This document shows positions 40,369-48,866 of a stretch of DNA of 64,000 nucleotides, one piece after another. The DNA is taken from positions 7,936,001 to 8,000,000 of the forward strand of contig NZ_CP151726.1 in assembly GCF_038443385.1 (NCBI RefSeq), in the 5' to 3' direction. The translations under genes were made by a program, and so were the position numbers. A model generated the notes under the pieces. It did no database searches, had not been told where the DNA came from, and saw nothing but the letters and a program-made list of their open reading frames with translations. Position 1 is the first letter of the stretch. Every line of letters begins with the position of its first letter. This stretch comes from Stieleria varia. Its GTDB lineage: Bacteria; Planctomycetota; Planctomycetia; Pirellulales; Pirellulaceae.

Positions 40369-41283
40369 TCAACGCTTCACAACACCCAACCCGACCAACC
40401 ACTGTTCACACAGTCCCGGCCACTGATCCAAACCCTTCATCCCAACGGCCAATCCCACACCGTGCCGGCCTTTGGGAAACACGTGCATCTCCGCGGGCAC
40501 ACCCGCGCGACGGCATGCCATGAAATACTCAACCGCATTGTCAACCGCCACAACAGGATCGTCCGCCGTGTGAAACAAAAACGTCGGAGGCGTCTCTTTG
40601 CTCACCTGCGACTCGTTGGACAACGAGGCCACCAACTCGGCCGGCGCATCCTCACCCAACAGATTTCGCTGGCTGCCACCGTGCGTGTAGGGTTTGTCGA
40701 ACGCGATCACCGGATAGCACAGAATGCTGAAGTTCGGACGCGATGAAACACGGGCGACCGGATCCGTGGCTTCCTTGTCGCCCTCAAGGAACTTTGTCGA
40801 AACGGTTGAGCAGAGGTGACCGCCGGCGGAAAAACCCATCACGCCGATTCGATCCGGGTCGATGTTCCACTCACTCGCTTTGGCGCGAACCGTTTGGATC
40901 GCGTGCTGCGCGTCCATCATCGGATAGGGATGCCCGTAGCCCTTGCCCGCGTTTCCTTTGCCACGCACGCGGTAAGTACAAATGGCCGACGAAACGCCCA
41001 TCGACTGAAACCACTCGGCGATCTGATGCCCTTCGTGCGACATCGCCAGACCGTGATAACCACCACCAGGCAAAATCACCACCGCCGCCGTGGGCGATTC
41101 CGACTCCACCAACGTCACCAACAATTGCGGCGTGTCCCCATCACCCGGCTGTTCGACGGTCACACCGGGAGTCCCCTCCAGCCACAACGGCAACGTCATC
41201 TTCGCCGGCGACTCCGCACGGACGTTCGTGGCGAACCAAACAAAGACCAATGAGACAGATGCGACAAAGATTCGTGATTTCAT
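40369..41283 (-). CDS. Secreted alpha/beta hydrolase (acetyl esterase-like)
   Basis: Predicted carbohydrate or general esterase of the BD-FAE / alpha/beta hydrolase-3 type. The 304-residue protein has a signal peptide (residues 1-23), the oxyanion motif VVILPGGGYHGLA, the nucleophile elbow GFSAGG (Ser at about 150), a downstream Asp in HTADDPVV and a His in FPKGRHGVGL, completing a catalytic triad. It is exported and probably acts on polysaccharide side groups, in keeping with the sulfatase elsewhere in the window. Substrate unproven. Confidence 0.8.
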   Translation of the reverse strand: MKSRIFVASVSLVFVWFATNVRAESPAKMTLPLWLEGTPGVTVEQPGDGDTPQLLVTLVESESPTAAVVILPGGGYHGLAMSHEGHQIAEWFQSMGVSSAICTYRVRGKGNAGKGYGHPYPMMDAQHAIQTVRAKASEWNIDPDRIGVMGFSAGGHLCSTVSTKFLEGDKEATDPVARVSSRPNFSILCYPVIAFDKPYTHGGSQRNLLGEDAPAELVASLSNESQVSKETPPTFLFHTADDPVVAVDNAVEYFMACRRAGVPAEMHVFPKGRHGVGLAVGMKGLDQWPGLCEQWLVGLGVVKR

Positions 41284-41369
41284 GATGCTGGGGTTTCAAA
41301 GGGGGACTGAGGTTCAAACGAATGCTCATCATAGCGAAAACCTCGTGCTCATTCGCACAGAGTTCGCCC

Positions 41370-41450
41370 CCTCTCCCCCAAGACTTTCGCGAATCAATCT
41401 AGGATGGTGGCAGCATTTTTCGCGCGAAAGCCTTGGGGGCGAGGGGAGCC
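41370..41450. repeat. Long imperfect inverted repeat
   Basis: CCCCTCTCCCCCAAGACTTT and its near complement AAAGCCTTGGGGGCGAGGGG flank a short AT-rich loop in the spacer upstream of the esterase gene. It resembles the hairpins at 41488, 41795 and 42103 and looks like a member of the same mobile-palindrome family. Confidence 0.6.
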
Positions 41451-41487
41451 AGGATTGGTTTGTGCACTGCAAAACAACACCATGGCT

Positions 41488-41544
41488 CCCCTCTCCCCCG
41501 ATTCCTGGCGAGCCTCAAGCGAGCCAGGAATCGGGGGAGAGGGG
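41488..41544. repeat. Perfect 22-bp inverted repeat, copy A
   Basis: CCCCTCTCCCCCGATTCCTG continues to GGC at 41509 and is followed after a 13-base loop by its exact complement at 41523-41544. The same palindrome recurs at 41795-41851 and 42103-42159. Confidence 0.9.
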
Positions 41545-41627
41545 CAGGGGGTGAGGGGGAAATTCATACGGCCTGTCGACTGATGAATCACTCGATTATC
41601 CACTTAAGTCTCCTATCCCTGGTCAGC

Positions 41628-41755
41628 CTAGAATAGCTTGATCAAACCCTCCGGTATCCGTTGCAAATTCCCCTCGCGATCGATCATCCCCATCGTCACG
41701 TCCGCCGTCACCAACGTTTCTTCGCCGCGGGTCACGCGGTAGTGATGCACAACCT
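41628..41755 (-). pseudogene. 3' fragment of a YbgC-like thioesterase gene, copy 1
   Basis: About 42 C-terminal codons nearly identical to the end of the intact gene at 42243-42629, including the stop. Upstream of this point the sequence leaves the thioesterase and runs into the 22-bp palindrome, so no start or active-site region is present. It is the first of two tandem fragments spaced 307 bp apart. The first codons differ slightly from the intact gene, so the fragments may come from a diverged paralogue. Confidence 0.8.
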
Positions 41756-41794
41756 TGGCCGAAACGCGAGCGGATCTCAAAACCCGACATGGCT

Positions 41795-41851
41795 CCCCTC
41801 TCCCCCGATTCCTGGCGAGCCTCAAGCGAGCCAGGAATCGGGGGAGAGGGG
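41795..41851. repeat. Perfect 22-bp inverted repeat, copy B
   Basis: Same palindrome as at 41488-41544, exactly one tandem unit (307 bp) further on. Confidence 0.9.
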
Positions 41852-41934
41852 CAGGGGGTGAGGGGGAGATTCATACGGCCTGTCGACTGATGAATCACTC
41901 GATTATCCACTTAAGAATCCTATCCCTGGTCAGC

Positions 41935-42062
41935 CTAGAATAGCTTGATCAAACCCTCCGGTATCCGTTGCAAATTCCCCTCGCGATCGATCATCCCCAT
42001 CGTCACGTCCGCCGTCACCAACGTTTCTTCGCCGCGGGTCACGCGGTAGTGATGCACAAATC
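41935..42062 (-). pseudogene. 3' fragment of a YbgC-like thioesterase gene, copy 2
   Basis: Second tandem copy of the thioesterase 3' end, 308 bp before the stop of the intact gene. It carries the same divergent upstream junction as copy 1 with a one-base length difference. Confidence 0.8.
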
Positions 42063-42102
42063 TTGGCCGAAACGCGAGCGGATCTCAAAACCCGACATGG
42101 CT

Positions 42103-42159
42103 CCCCTCTCCCCCGATTCCTGGCGAGCCTCAAGCGAGCCAGGAATCGGGGGAGAGGGG
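42103..42159. repeat. Perfect 22-bp inverted repeat, copy C
   Basis: Third copy of the palindrome, in the third partial tandem unit immediately downstream of the intact thioesterase gene. Confidence 0.9.
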
Positions 42160-42242
42160 CAGGGGGTGAGGGGGAAATTCATACGGCCTGTCGACTGATG
42201 AATCACTCGATTATCCACTTAAGTCTCCTATCCCTGGTCAGC

Positions 42243-42629
42243 CTAGAATAGCTTGATCAAACCCTCCGGTATCCGTTGCAAATTCCCCTCGCGATCGATC
42301 ATCCCCATCGTCACGTCCGCCGTCACCAACGTTTCTTCGCCGCGGGTCACTCGATAGTGATGAACAATCTTGGCTTCCGAAATTGTTTTGATCTCCGTGT
42401 GAATTTGAACCAGATCGTCGTATTTCGCTGGCATCCGATAGCGACAGTCCACTCGGACAACGACGACCAATTGCCCCGCCTCCTCCATCTCACGGTAACG
42501 CCCACCGACAGCTCGCAACAACTCGGTCCTGCCCATCTCAAAGTACTGCAGGTAAATCGAATGATGCACGAAACCCATCGGGTCGCACTCGTCGTAACGT
42601 ACGCGGTGCTCAATCGTGTGTTGTCGCAT
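42243..42629 (-). CDS. YbgC/FadM-like acyl-CoA thioesterase
   Basis: Predicted hot-dog fold acyl-CoA thioesterase. The 128-residue protein has the family start HRVRYDECDPMGFVHHSIYLQYFEMGRTELLR, where the Asp in the ECDPMGFVHH segment is the catalytic residue of the 4-hydroxybenzoyl-CoA thioesterase/YbgC group. Length is normal. Its last 42 codons are copied twice in tandem just downstream (41628-41755, 41935-42062). No Tol-Pal genes are near, so a link to that complex is not supported here. Confidence 0.85.
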   Translation of the reverse strand: MRQHTIEHRVRYDECDPMGFVHHSIYLQYFEMGRTELLRAVGGRYREMEEAGQLVVVVRVDCRYRMPAKYDDLVQIHTEIKTISEAKIVHHYRVTRGEETLVTADVTMGMIDREGNLQRIPEGLIKLF

Positions 42630-42669
42630 GAACGATCCCTCGTTTGAATGGTTTGAATGACGGTATCCG

Positions 42670-44136
42670 CTACGACAAAATCTCTTTGATCACCCGCCCG
42701 TGTACATCGGTCAATCGAAAATCGCGACCAGAGTAGCGATACGTCAGTCGTTTGTGATCCAACCCCATCTGATGCAAAATCGTGGCGTGCAAGTCATGAA
42801 TGGGCACCTTGTTCTCCACCACCTGCATCGCCAATTCGTCCGTGGCCCCGTAGGTCATCCCGCCGCGGAATCCGCCGCCGGCCAGCCAGATCGTGTAGCC
42901 ATCGATGTGGTGATCTCGACCGTACTTGCTCGGATCCTTCACTTGCTGGATCGTCGGTGTACGTCCCATCTCTCCACCCCAAATCACCAACGTGTCGTTG
43001 AACATCCCACGCTGCTTTAGATCCTGCAACAACGCCGCGATCGGCTGATCCGACTCGCCCGCCAATCGTGTGATGTTTTTTACCAACGAACCATGATTGT
43101 CCCAAGGCTGTCCGGCCCCGTGATAACACTGAACGTAACGCACGCCACGCTCGGCCAATCGTCGTGCGGTCAATAGGTTACGTCCCACGATCGTGTTGCC
43201 GTACATCTGCCGCGTTTCAGCCGACTCCTGTGACAAATCGAACGCGTCGGTCCCCGCAGTCTGCATGCGAAACGCAAGCTCCATCGACTGGATCCGGCTC
43301 TCCAATCGCTCGTCACCCGGATTCATCAACTGATGACGACGGTTCAAAAACTGCGTCAACGCGACCTGTGCCCGCTGACTGCCCGGGCGAATGTCCGACC
43401 GCGTCAGATTCGGAACGATCTGCTTGCCGCTGCTCTCGGTATCAATCGGTGTGCCCTGATACACTCCCGGCAAAAACGCACTGGTCCAGTTCAACGTCTG
43501 CGCCGTCGGCAATCCCTTGGGACACAAAGTGATGAATCCGGGCAACTCATCACTCTCGCTGCCCAATCCGTACAACAACCAAGACCCCATGCTCGGCCGG
43601 GGCAACGTCGAGTGACCACAGTTGGTCAACAACAATCCGGGCGTGTGATTGGCGATCTCACCCTGCATCGATCGAATCACGCACAAGTCATCGGCGTGCT
43701 CGGCGACTTTGGAAAACAACTCACTGATTTCCAAACCGCTCTCGCCGTATCGCTTGAACTGAAACGGTGACCCGAAAATCGAACCGGCACGTTTGCGCTG
43801 CGTGTCTTGCAACTGCGACAACACCGAATCGGGCAACGGCTTTCCGTCCAGTCGGTTCAGCTCAGGCTTGGGATCAAACGTGTCCATCTGGGACGGACCG
43901 CCGTTGGCAAAGAGATGAATGATCCGCTTGACGCGAGCGGGGAAGTGGGGCGGTTTCTCGGCCAACGGAGACGTGTCTATCGCGCCCGCTGCACCGCCCG
44001 CTGTACCGCCGGACTCCGCAGCATCCGCACCCCGCGAATCGGCCAGCAGACCGTACATTGCCAGCGTCCCCAAACTGGTCGACTGCAACAACTGACGCCG
44101 CGACAAGGCAGCGAAGGGATCATGTGACTCGTTCAT
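42670..44136 (-). CDS. DUF1501 family protein
   Basis: A 488-residue protein of the planctomycete-enriched DUF1501 (sulfatase-like fold) family. The N-terminus has LSRRQLLQSTSLGTLAMYGLLA, a Tat-like signal for export of a folded protein. Family features are RIIHLFANGGPSQMDTFDPK, NHTPGLLLTNCG, ERGVRYVQCYHGAGQPWDNHG and VIWGGEMGRTPTIQ. It directly follows a DUF1549/DUF1553 gene, the usual pairing in planctomycetes. Function is unproven; a role with polysaccharide or sulfate-ester use is often suggested. An ATG at 44172 overlapping the upstream gene is also possible. Confidence 0.85.
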   Translation of the reverse strand: MNESHDPFAALSRRQLLQSTSLGTLAMYGLLADSRGADAAESGGTAGGAAGAIDTSPLAEKPPHFPARVKRIIHLFANGGPSQMDTFDPKPELNRLDGKPLPDSVLSQLQDTQRKRAGSIFGSPFQFKRYGESGLEISELFSKVAEHADDLCVIRSMQGEIANHTPGLLLTNCGHSTLPRPSMGSWLLYGLGSESDELPGFITLCPKGLPTAQTLNWTSAFLPGVYQGTPIDTESSGKQIVPNLTRSDIRPGSQRAQVALTQFLNRRHQLMNPGDERLESRIQSMELAFRMQTAGTDAFDLSQESAETRQMYGNTIVGRNLLTARRLAERGVRYVQCYHGAGQPWDNHGSLVKNITRLAGESDQPIAALLQDLKQRGMFNDTLVIWGGEMGRTPTIQQVKDPSKYGRDHHIDGYTIWLAGGGFRGGMTYGATDELAMQVVENKVPIHDLHATILHQMGLDHKRLTYRYSGRDFRLTDVHGRVIKEILS

Positions 44137-44149
44137 CCGCTCAGCTTTT

Positions 44150-46564
44150 TCAATCAAAGTATTGGAACTCATTCGACATCATCAACGCTTGTACGACCAT
44201 CGGCCAAGGAGACTCGTCGAATCGAGACGGCTTGTCCGTGAACCTCGCTTGAAACTCCAGCAAACGCTCCACCTTGGTGATCTCATTCTCCGCCGGCTGT
44301 CGTTGCAACACCACATCAAACAAACACGAGATCCTTTCCGCGTCCGTTGCGCAATCTAGAAAACGTTTCGTCTGCGTCACCGCCTTGGCTTGATCCACCA
44401 CGAAACCTGCATTCATTGTGAACAAGGCTTGCGGAGCCACCACGCTTTCGCCACGCCGCGACTGCGACTGCATCGGACTGGGAAAATCAAACGCACCAAG
44501 TGTCGGATCCAAATTGAACCGATTGATGAACCCGTAAATCGAACGCCGCCGAGTGTAGTCACCCTCCCAAAGCGGCCCCGGTCGACCTCCCACCGTTGAG
44601 TCCAACTGCTGTGCAACCTGCAGCAAGCTGTCACGAAGTTCTTCGATCGACAACCGTTTGCGATTGGCCCGCCACAGCAAATGATTCTCCCGGTCCTCCG
44701 CCGCCGCATCGTCCCGATGCCGACTACGCTGCAAATAAGTCTGGCTGCTGACGATCTGCCGAACCAGATACTTGATCGACCATCCGTGCTCGACAAAATC
44801 AATCGCTAAATGATCCAGCAGCTCAGGATGGGTCGGCGCTGTACCTTGCAATCCGAAGTCCGATGGAGTGGCAACAAGGTACGCCCCCATCAGCGATCCC
44901 CAAACGCGATTGACGATCACACGCGCCGTCAACGGATTGTCAGGATCGGCGATACGCTGAGCCAACTGCATCCGCAAACTGGCTTCTTCGCCAAACACCT
45001 CTTGTTCGGAATCCAAAATCTTCAAGAACCGACTCGGCGCAGGCTCACCTCGCGAGGCTCCATCGCCACGCACAAATACAAATGATCGCGGCCGACTCTG
45101 CTTGTCACGGACCACCATCGCGTGCGCAGGCGCTCCGGGATGAAAGGCCCACAACTGAGCCAAATCGGTCTCGCGAATCTTCTCCGCGATCGATCGATTG
45201 TTCCCCTTCGCTTTCTTGCCACCCGCCGCATCGATCTGCTTCATGATCTTGGCAAGCTGCTTCTTGTAGTCGGCGGTTTCTTCCTCGCTAGCACGATAAC
45301 CATCCACCGCTGGCTGTTTTTCTTCGTCCAAAGGATGAATGCGATCCAGCGAAGCGAAAACTCCCCGCAACGAGTAGTAGTCAACTGTCGGCACCGGCTC
45401 GTACTTGTGATCGTGACACCGCGCACATGCCACCGTCAGCCCCATCAGCCCTCGCGTCGTCAGATCAATCCAATCATCCAGCGACTCTGCCTGCGAACGA
45501 TTCGCATACGGACCGACGCCAAAGAAACCCAGGGCAGCGATCTCTCGATCTCCATCACCGTACCCTAACTCATCCGCCGCAAACTGCTCCACCAAGAATC
45601 GATCATACGGTTTGTCGGCGTTGAACGAATCGACCACGTAGTCACGATACGTGAACGCAAAGGGAAAGTAGTGCGGGGTCTTGGTGTCGGGACGATACGT
45701 GCTGTCGGTATCCGCATAGCGAACCACATCCAGCCACATCCGCGACATGTGCTGACCGTAACATGGATCTTGCATCAATCGAGTGATCGTGTCGGCAATC
45801 GCTGAATCCGCATTCTGCTCAAAGGCTGCTTGGAACTCGGTGATCTGCGCCGACGACGGCGGCAACCCAATCAAATCGAAGTGCAAACGTCGGCACAAAG
45901 TCCTGGTATCGGCAATCGGCGAAGGCGTGATGCCGTGATCTTTCAATTTTGCAAAGACAAACCGATCAATCGTTGACTCATTCCATTTCTTGTTACTGGC
46001 AACCGGCGGCACCGTGTCACGAGGCGGTCGAAACGCCCAATGCTCCTTGGCCCGATCGAACAAGACCTCTTGATCACCCAACTGAGAAAACTCGGTGTCG
46101 CCCATGTCCTCCGCAGGTCCGATCGCTCCACCGGAGATCCATTGCTCCAGTACTTTGATCTCTTCGTCACTCAACTTGCCGTCGGGCGGCATCTGCAAGT
46201 CGCTGTCGTCATAGCGAACCGCACGAACCAACAACGACGCATCCGCTTCACCCGGAATCACCGCTTTGCCCGTGTCGCCGCCGCCCAGCCAACCCGATGC
46301 ACGATCCAACAACAACCCACCTTGTTGCTCCTGATGTTCTTCGCTGTGGCACTCATAGCAGTGCCGAACCAACAGCGGCCGAACCTTACTTTCAAAGAAC
46401 TCAACACCACCCATCTCGCCCGCCCAAGACTGCGTGGAGTCAAACCAACAAAGAAAGATCACAAGGCAGGCAAGCCGCGTCGGAAGGAACCCAAGAAAAG
46501 ATCGCAACACGGCTGAACAATCCGAAAGGCGGGGCAGGGGAGGGCAGAGCAGAGCACTAAGCAT
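44150..46564 (-). CDS. PSCyt1-DUF1549-DUF1553 protein
   Basis: An 804-residue exported protein. After a signal peptide comes a Planctomycete cytochrome C-type domain with the haem motif CYECH at about residue 70, then DUF1549 (WNESTIDRFVFAKLKDHGITPSPIAD... RRLHFDLIGLPP) and DUF1553 (NPLTARVIVNRVWGSLMGAYLVATPSDFGLQGTAPTHPELLDHLA region). This three-domain layout with a partner DUF1501 gene next door is characteristic of the phylum. Likely a redox-linked periplasmic enzyme; the substrate is unknown. ATG at 46564 chosen over a longer frame lacking a signal peptide. Confidence 0.87.
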   Translation of the reverse strand: MLSALLCPPLPRLSDCSAVLRSFLGFLPTRLACLVIFLCWFDSTQSWAGEMGGVEFFESKVRPLLVRHCYECHSEEHQEQQGGLLLDRASGWLGGGDTGKAVIPGEADASLLVRAVRYDDSDLQMPPDGKLSDEEIKVLEQWISGGAIGPAEDMGDTEFSQLGDQEVLFDRAKEHWAFRPPRDTVPPVASNKKWNESTIDRFVFAKLKDHGITPSPIADTRTLCRRLHFDLIGLPPSSAQITEFQAAFEQNADSAIADTITRLMQDPCYGQHMSRMWLDVVRYADTDSTYRPDTKTPHYFPFAFTYRDYVVDSFNADKPYDRFLVEQFAADELGYGDGDREIAALGFFGVGPYANRSQAESLDDWIDLTTRGLMGLTVACARCHDHKYEPVPTVDYYSLRGVFASLDRIHPLDEEKQPAVDGYRASEEETADYKKQLAKIMKQIDAAGGKKAKGNNRSIAEKIRETDLAQLWAFHPGAPAHAMVVRDKQSRPRSFVFVRGDGASRGEPAPSRFLKILDSEQEVFGEEASLRMQLAQRIADPDNPLTARVIVNRVWGSLMGAYLVATPSDFGLQGTAPTHPELLDHLAIDFVEHGWSIKYLVRQIVSSQTYLQRSRHRDDAAAEDRENHLLWRANRKRLSIEELRDSLLQVAQQLDSTVGGRPGPLWEGDYTRRRSIYGFINRFNLDPTLGAFDFPSPMQSQSRRGESVVAPQALFTMNAGFVVDQAKAVTQTKRFLDCATDAERISCLFDVVLQRQPAENEITKVERLLEFQARFTDKPSRFDESPWPMVVQALMMSNEFQYFD

Positions 46565-46741
46565 CAAACGGTCTCTAGCATTGTAGACCACCTCGACACC
46601 TCCGTCAGCCAGAACAAAATGCAAGCACTACCCATAGTCCTCTCACGCCACCAGGCAACGAAATAACAAAACCTCTCTTCGGTAATCCTCCGAAACGGCA
46701 TACCCTCTCAACCGTACTGCCCAAGTCATAGGAGAGTCGCC

Positions 46742-48115
46742 GTGAATCCAAGCCTTGTCAGCCAACCATCACGCTCGTCCGAATCGCTCCCCCATCCCAT
46801 CCACCGCTACCGCAACGGCCAGCCTTACCGAACCGCTCGCGGCAGACAGGCCCCTCGAAAACCTGTCGAAGACCTGTACTCCGCTCTCGCCGTCATCGAT
46901 CTCCGACACGAAACACCCACCCCGGCTCGATTTCATCGCCTGATCCAGCGTGAACTCAAGATCCGTGGCTACACCGCTGGCACCGTCTCCGATTACCTTG
47001 CCGCCATGCGGTCCCTGTTGCGATGGTTCGGAGGCCAGCCCCACGAACTGGATCGAGAATACGTCAAAGACTACCTCGAATACCTCGTCGACGCCGGCCA
47101 CTCTACCTCCGATATCGCTGTCCAACTCAGCGCCATCCGCGCGATTTTCGACAAACTCTGTTTCCTTGACATCACCCTGGGCCTCGCCACACCCCGACAA
47201 CCACGTCGACGTGTTGTCGTTCTCAGCCGCGAAGAAGTCCGACGACTGCTCCAAGCCACGCCGTCGACCCGAGACACGCTGCTGTTGGGCTTGATGTACG
47301 CTACCGGAATGCGGGTCAGTGAAGTCTGCCGGGTGCAGAAACGGGACTTTGATTTTGACCGCAATCAAATCTTCATCCGCCAGGGCAAAGGACGCGCGGA
47401 CAGGCACATTCAACTCCCACAATGCTACCGAGCCCTCCTGCAATCCGTTTGCAGCCCACTGGCTGCCGACGGCTATCTGTTCCCCTCCGAATCCGCCAGC
47501 GATCATCGACAGAACCGCCACCTCAGCCCGAGAACCGTCCAGCGAACCATGCAACGAGCATGCCGCGTCGCCGGGATCCAAAAACACGCCACGCCACATT
47601 CTCTGCGACACGCGTTCGCCACGCATTCCTTCGAGGACGGATGCGATATCCGACGGATTCAAGCCGTCTTGGGCCACGTCAATCTGGAAACCACGACCAT
47701 CTATGTCAAAGTCGCCAAGGGACGCACGGACATGCCCAGTCCGCTGGACCGACTGGTCGGCCAGCCGCCTGCGACACCAGCTCCGACAGAATCAGTTGTC
47801 GACAAACCAGTCGGTAGGCTGACACTGCATAGCCGTCCCGATCCAGATCCCAGCAGCAATGACATTCAGTTCACACTGGAAATCATCCGACCCGGCCAAC
47901 CGGTTTCCGCGCCCCGCCATTTTCTTACCGGCATCCGCGCCCAGCAATCTCGCCCCGGTTACGTCACAATCCAACTGCCACCGATCGAGCAGTGGAAACC
48001 GGAACTCGCAAAACTACCCAAAGCCCAGGCCGATCGCATCCACGAAGCGGGTTTCTATGAGATGCTTTCCGCTCGCATCACCGCGCACGTCTTGAGCCGT
48101 TATCCACGCGAGTAG
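46742..48115 (+). CDS. Tyrosine recombinase, IntI/Xer-like, heading the cassette array
   Basis: A 457-residue site-specific recombinase. A basic N-terminal tail (1-65) precedes an SAM-like core-binding domain (about 66-150) and the catalytic domain (about 158-340) with R191 (ATGMRVSE), K216 (GKG), H286-R289 (HSLRH), H312 (LGH) and the nucleophile Y321 (TTTIYVKV). It ends this domain with MPSPLDRL, and has ATPHSLRHAFATH and DIRRIQAVLGH, very like integron integrases. However, the stretch between LPQCYRALLQ and FPSES is short, so the integron-specific alpha-I2 insertion appears to be missing. A further 115-residue C-terminal extension is unassigned. GTG start with GGAGAG five bases upstream. 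It points toward the array, the reverse of classical integrons. Confidence 0.85.
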   Translation: MNPSLVSQPSRSSESLPHPIHRYRNGQPYRTARGRQAPRKPVEDLYSALAVIDLRHETPTPARFHRLIQRELKIRGYTAGTVSDYLAAMRSLLRWFGGQPHELDREYVKDYLEYLVDAGHSTSDIAVQLSAIRAIFDKLCFLDITLGLATPRQPRRRVVVLSREEVRRLLQATPSTRDTLLLGLMYATGMRVSEVCRVQKRDFDFDRNQIFIRQGKGRADRHIQLPQCYRALLQSVCSPLAADGYLFPSESASDHRQNRHLSPRTVQRTMQRACRVAGIQKHATPHSLRHAFATHSFEDGCDIRRIQAVLGHVNLETTTIYVKVAKGRTDMPSPLDRLVGQPPATPAPTESVVDKPVGRLTLHSRPDPDPSSNDIQFTLEIIRPGQPVSAPRHFLTGIRAQQSRPGYVTIQLPPIEQWKPELAKLPKAQADRIHEAGFYEMLSARITAHVLSRYPRE

Positions 48116-48340
48116 CCCAGCCGCCGCCGAGATCGCCTGACTCTCGTAGCAAGCAATCAAACTTCTTTCCCCCGCAGCCCCCACCGGCCATCCCCACAGC
48201 GGCCGACTTCTCACGCTGCGCGTTGCCATCAAAACAAGGCCTCTCAATCTCCATACAGGCCCACCAACCAGCTTCCACCTGACAACCAATCTTTCCCCAA
48301 GCCCCAAAACCCGCTAATCTAAAAGCAATCAAATCCTCCC

Positions 48341-48387
48341 CGACACCCCACTTTTGATAGGGGGTGTCGCCCAAAAACCCGTTGTGC
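48341..48387 (+). other. Candidate attI / array entry site with hairpin
   Basis: The first core site GTTGTGC (48381-48387) lies 266 bases after the recombinase stop. Just before it, CGACACCCC (48341-48349) and GGGGTGTCG (48361-48369) form a perfect 9-bp stem with an 11-base loop, followed by CCCAAAAACCC. The right part, GGTGTCG-CCCAAAAACCC-GTTGTGC, imitates the right end of an attC (GGTGTCGTAAAAACCTTCCG). It could be attI or a decayed attC. The 48116-48340 spacer otherwise shows nothing I can name. Confidence 0.6.
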
Positions 48388-48421
48388 GGCAACTCATTCG
48401 CGATTCTCGTACACTCTCCCC

Positions 48422-48709
48422 ATGCACGAGCACATCAACAAAACGACCGCACTTCAATTGATACTCGATCGGTGGTTGCCAGTTGCCGAATCGAGTTATG
48501 GCGTACCGTATACCGCTGAACCTGTATCGGTTGGCCGCGTAGAAATCGGCTGGCTCTTTGAATTTGCACCTACCCAACAGTTCAATGATGCGGGGCGCAA
48601 ACTGTATAATTTACAGCTTATCGTTGATGACCTCGAACGACGTGTTCACACGGTCGGTACGCCCGGCGTTCAGCGTGCAATAGACCGAATCAAACGTCAG
48701 CGCGAATAG
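48422..48709 (+). CDS. Cassette 1 protein, possibly YrhB/Imm35-like
   Basis: A 95-residue soluble protein in the first cassette. The pattern EIGWLFEFAPTQQF...YNLQLIVDDLERRVHTVGT recalls the small YrhB/Imm35 fold, in which a Trp-containing strand is followed by a conserved Val-Asp strand and a Thr/Gly turn, but the match is weak and I would call it unknown. The whole cassette, gene plus attC, is repeated exactly as cassette 6 (50795-51273). A TACACT box ends six bases before the ATG, so a leaderless transcript is possible. Confidence 0.7.
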   Translation: MHEHINKTTALQLILDRWLPVAESSYGVPYTAEPVSVGRVEIGWLFEFAPTQQFNDAGRKLYNLQLIVDDLERRVHTVGTPGVQRAIDRIKRQRE

Positions 48710-48729
48710 CGCTGGCAGCGCCCGTTGCC

Positions 48730-48866
48730 GCACAACATGGTTTTTACGCTAGGCCTTCGGCACACCGCTGTCGTTTGTTCAAGCCGCCCTCTGCTGGTAG
48801 AATCTTTCGTAGTTCAGACATCGTGCGCTTCGTTTAGGGCGGTGTCGTAAAAACCTTCCGTTAGGC
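48730..48866 (+). repeat. attC1
   Basis: R'' GCACAAC at 48730, R' GTTAGGC ending at 48866, L''/L' TTTTTACG/CGTAAAAA. Embedded promoter: TTGTTC 48775-48780, 17 bp, TGG-TAGAAT 48798-48803. Confidence 0.92.

Noticed and set aside
46769..47677. A 302-codon open frame on the minus strand
   Set aside because: It is fully antisense to the recombinase gene, which has clear catalytic motifs; the reverse frame is open because of codon bias.
46742..48115. Plain call of integron integrase intI
   Set aside because: The alpha-I2 insertion is not visible, so the name is withheld until a profile search is done.
48341..48369. Rho-independent terminator after the recombinase
   Set aside because: The stem is perfect but no T-run follows; the position and the likeness to an attC end favour a recombination site.
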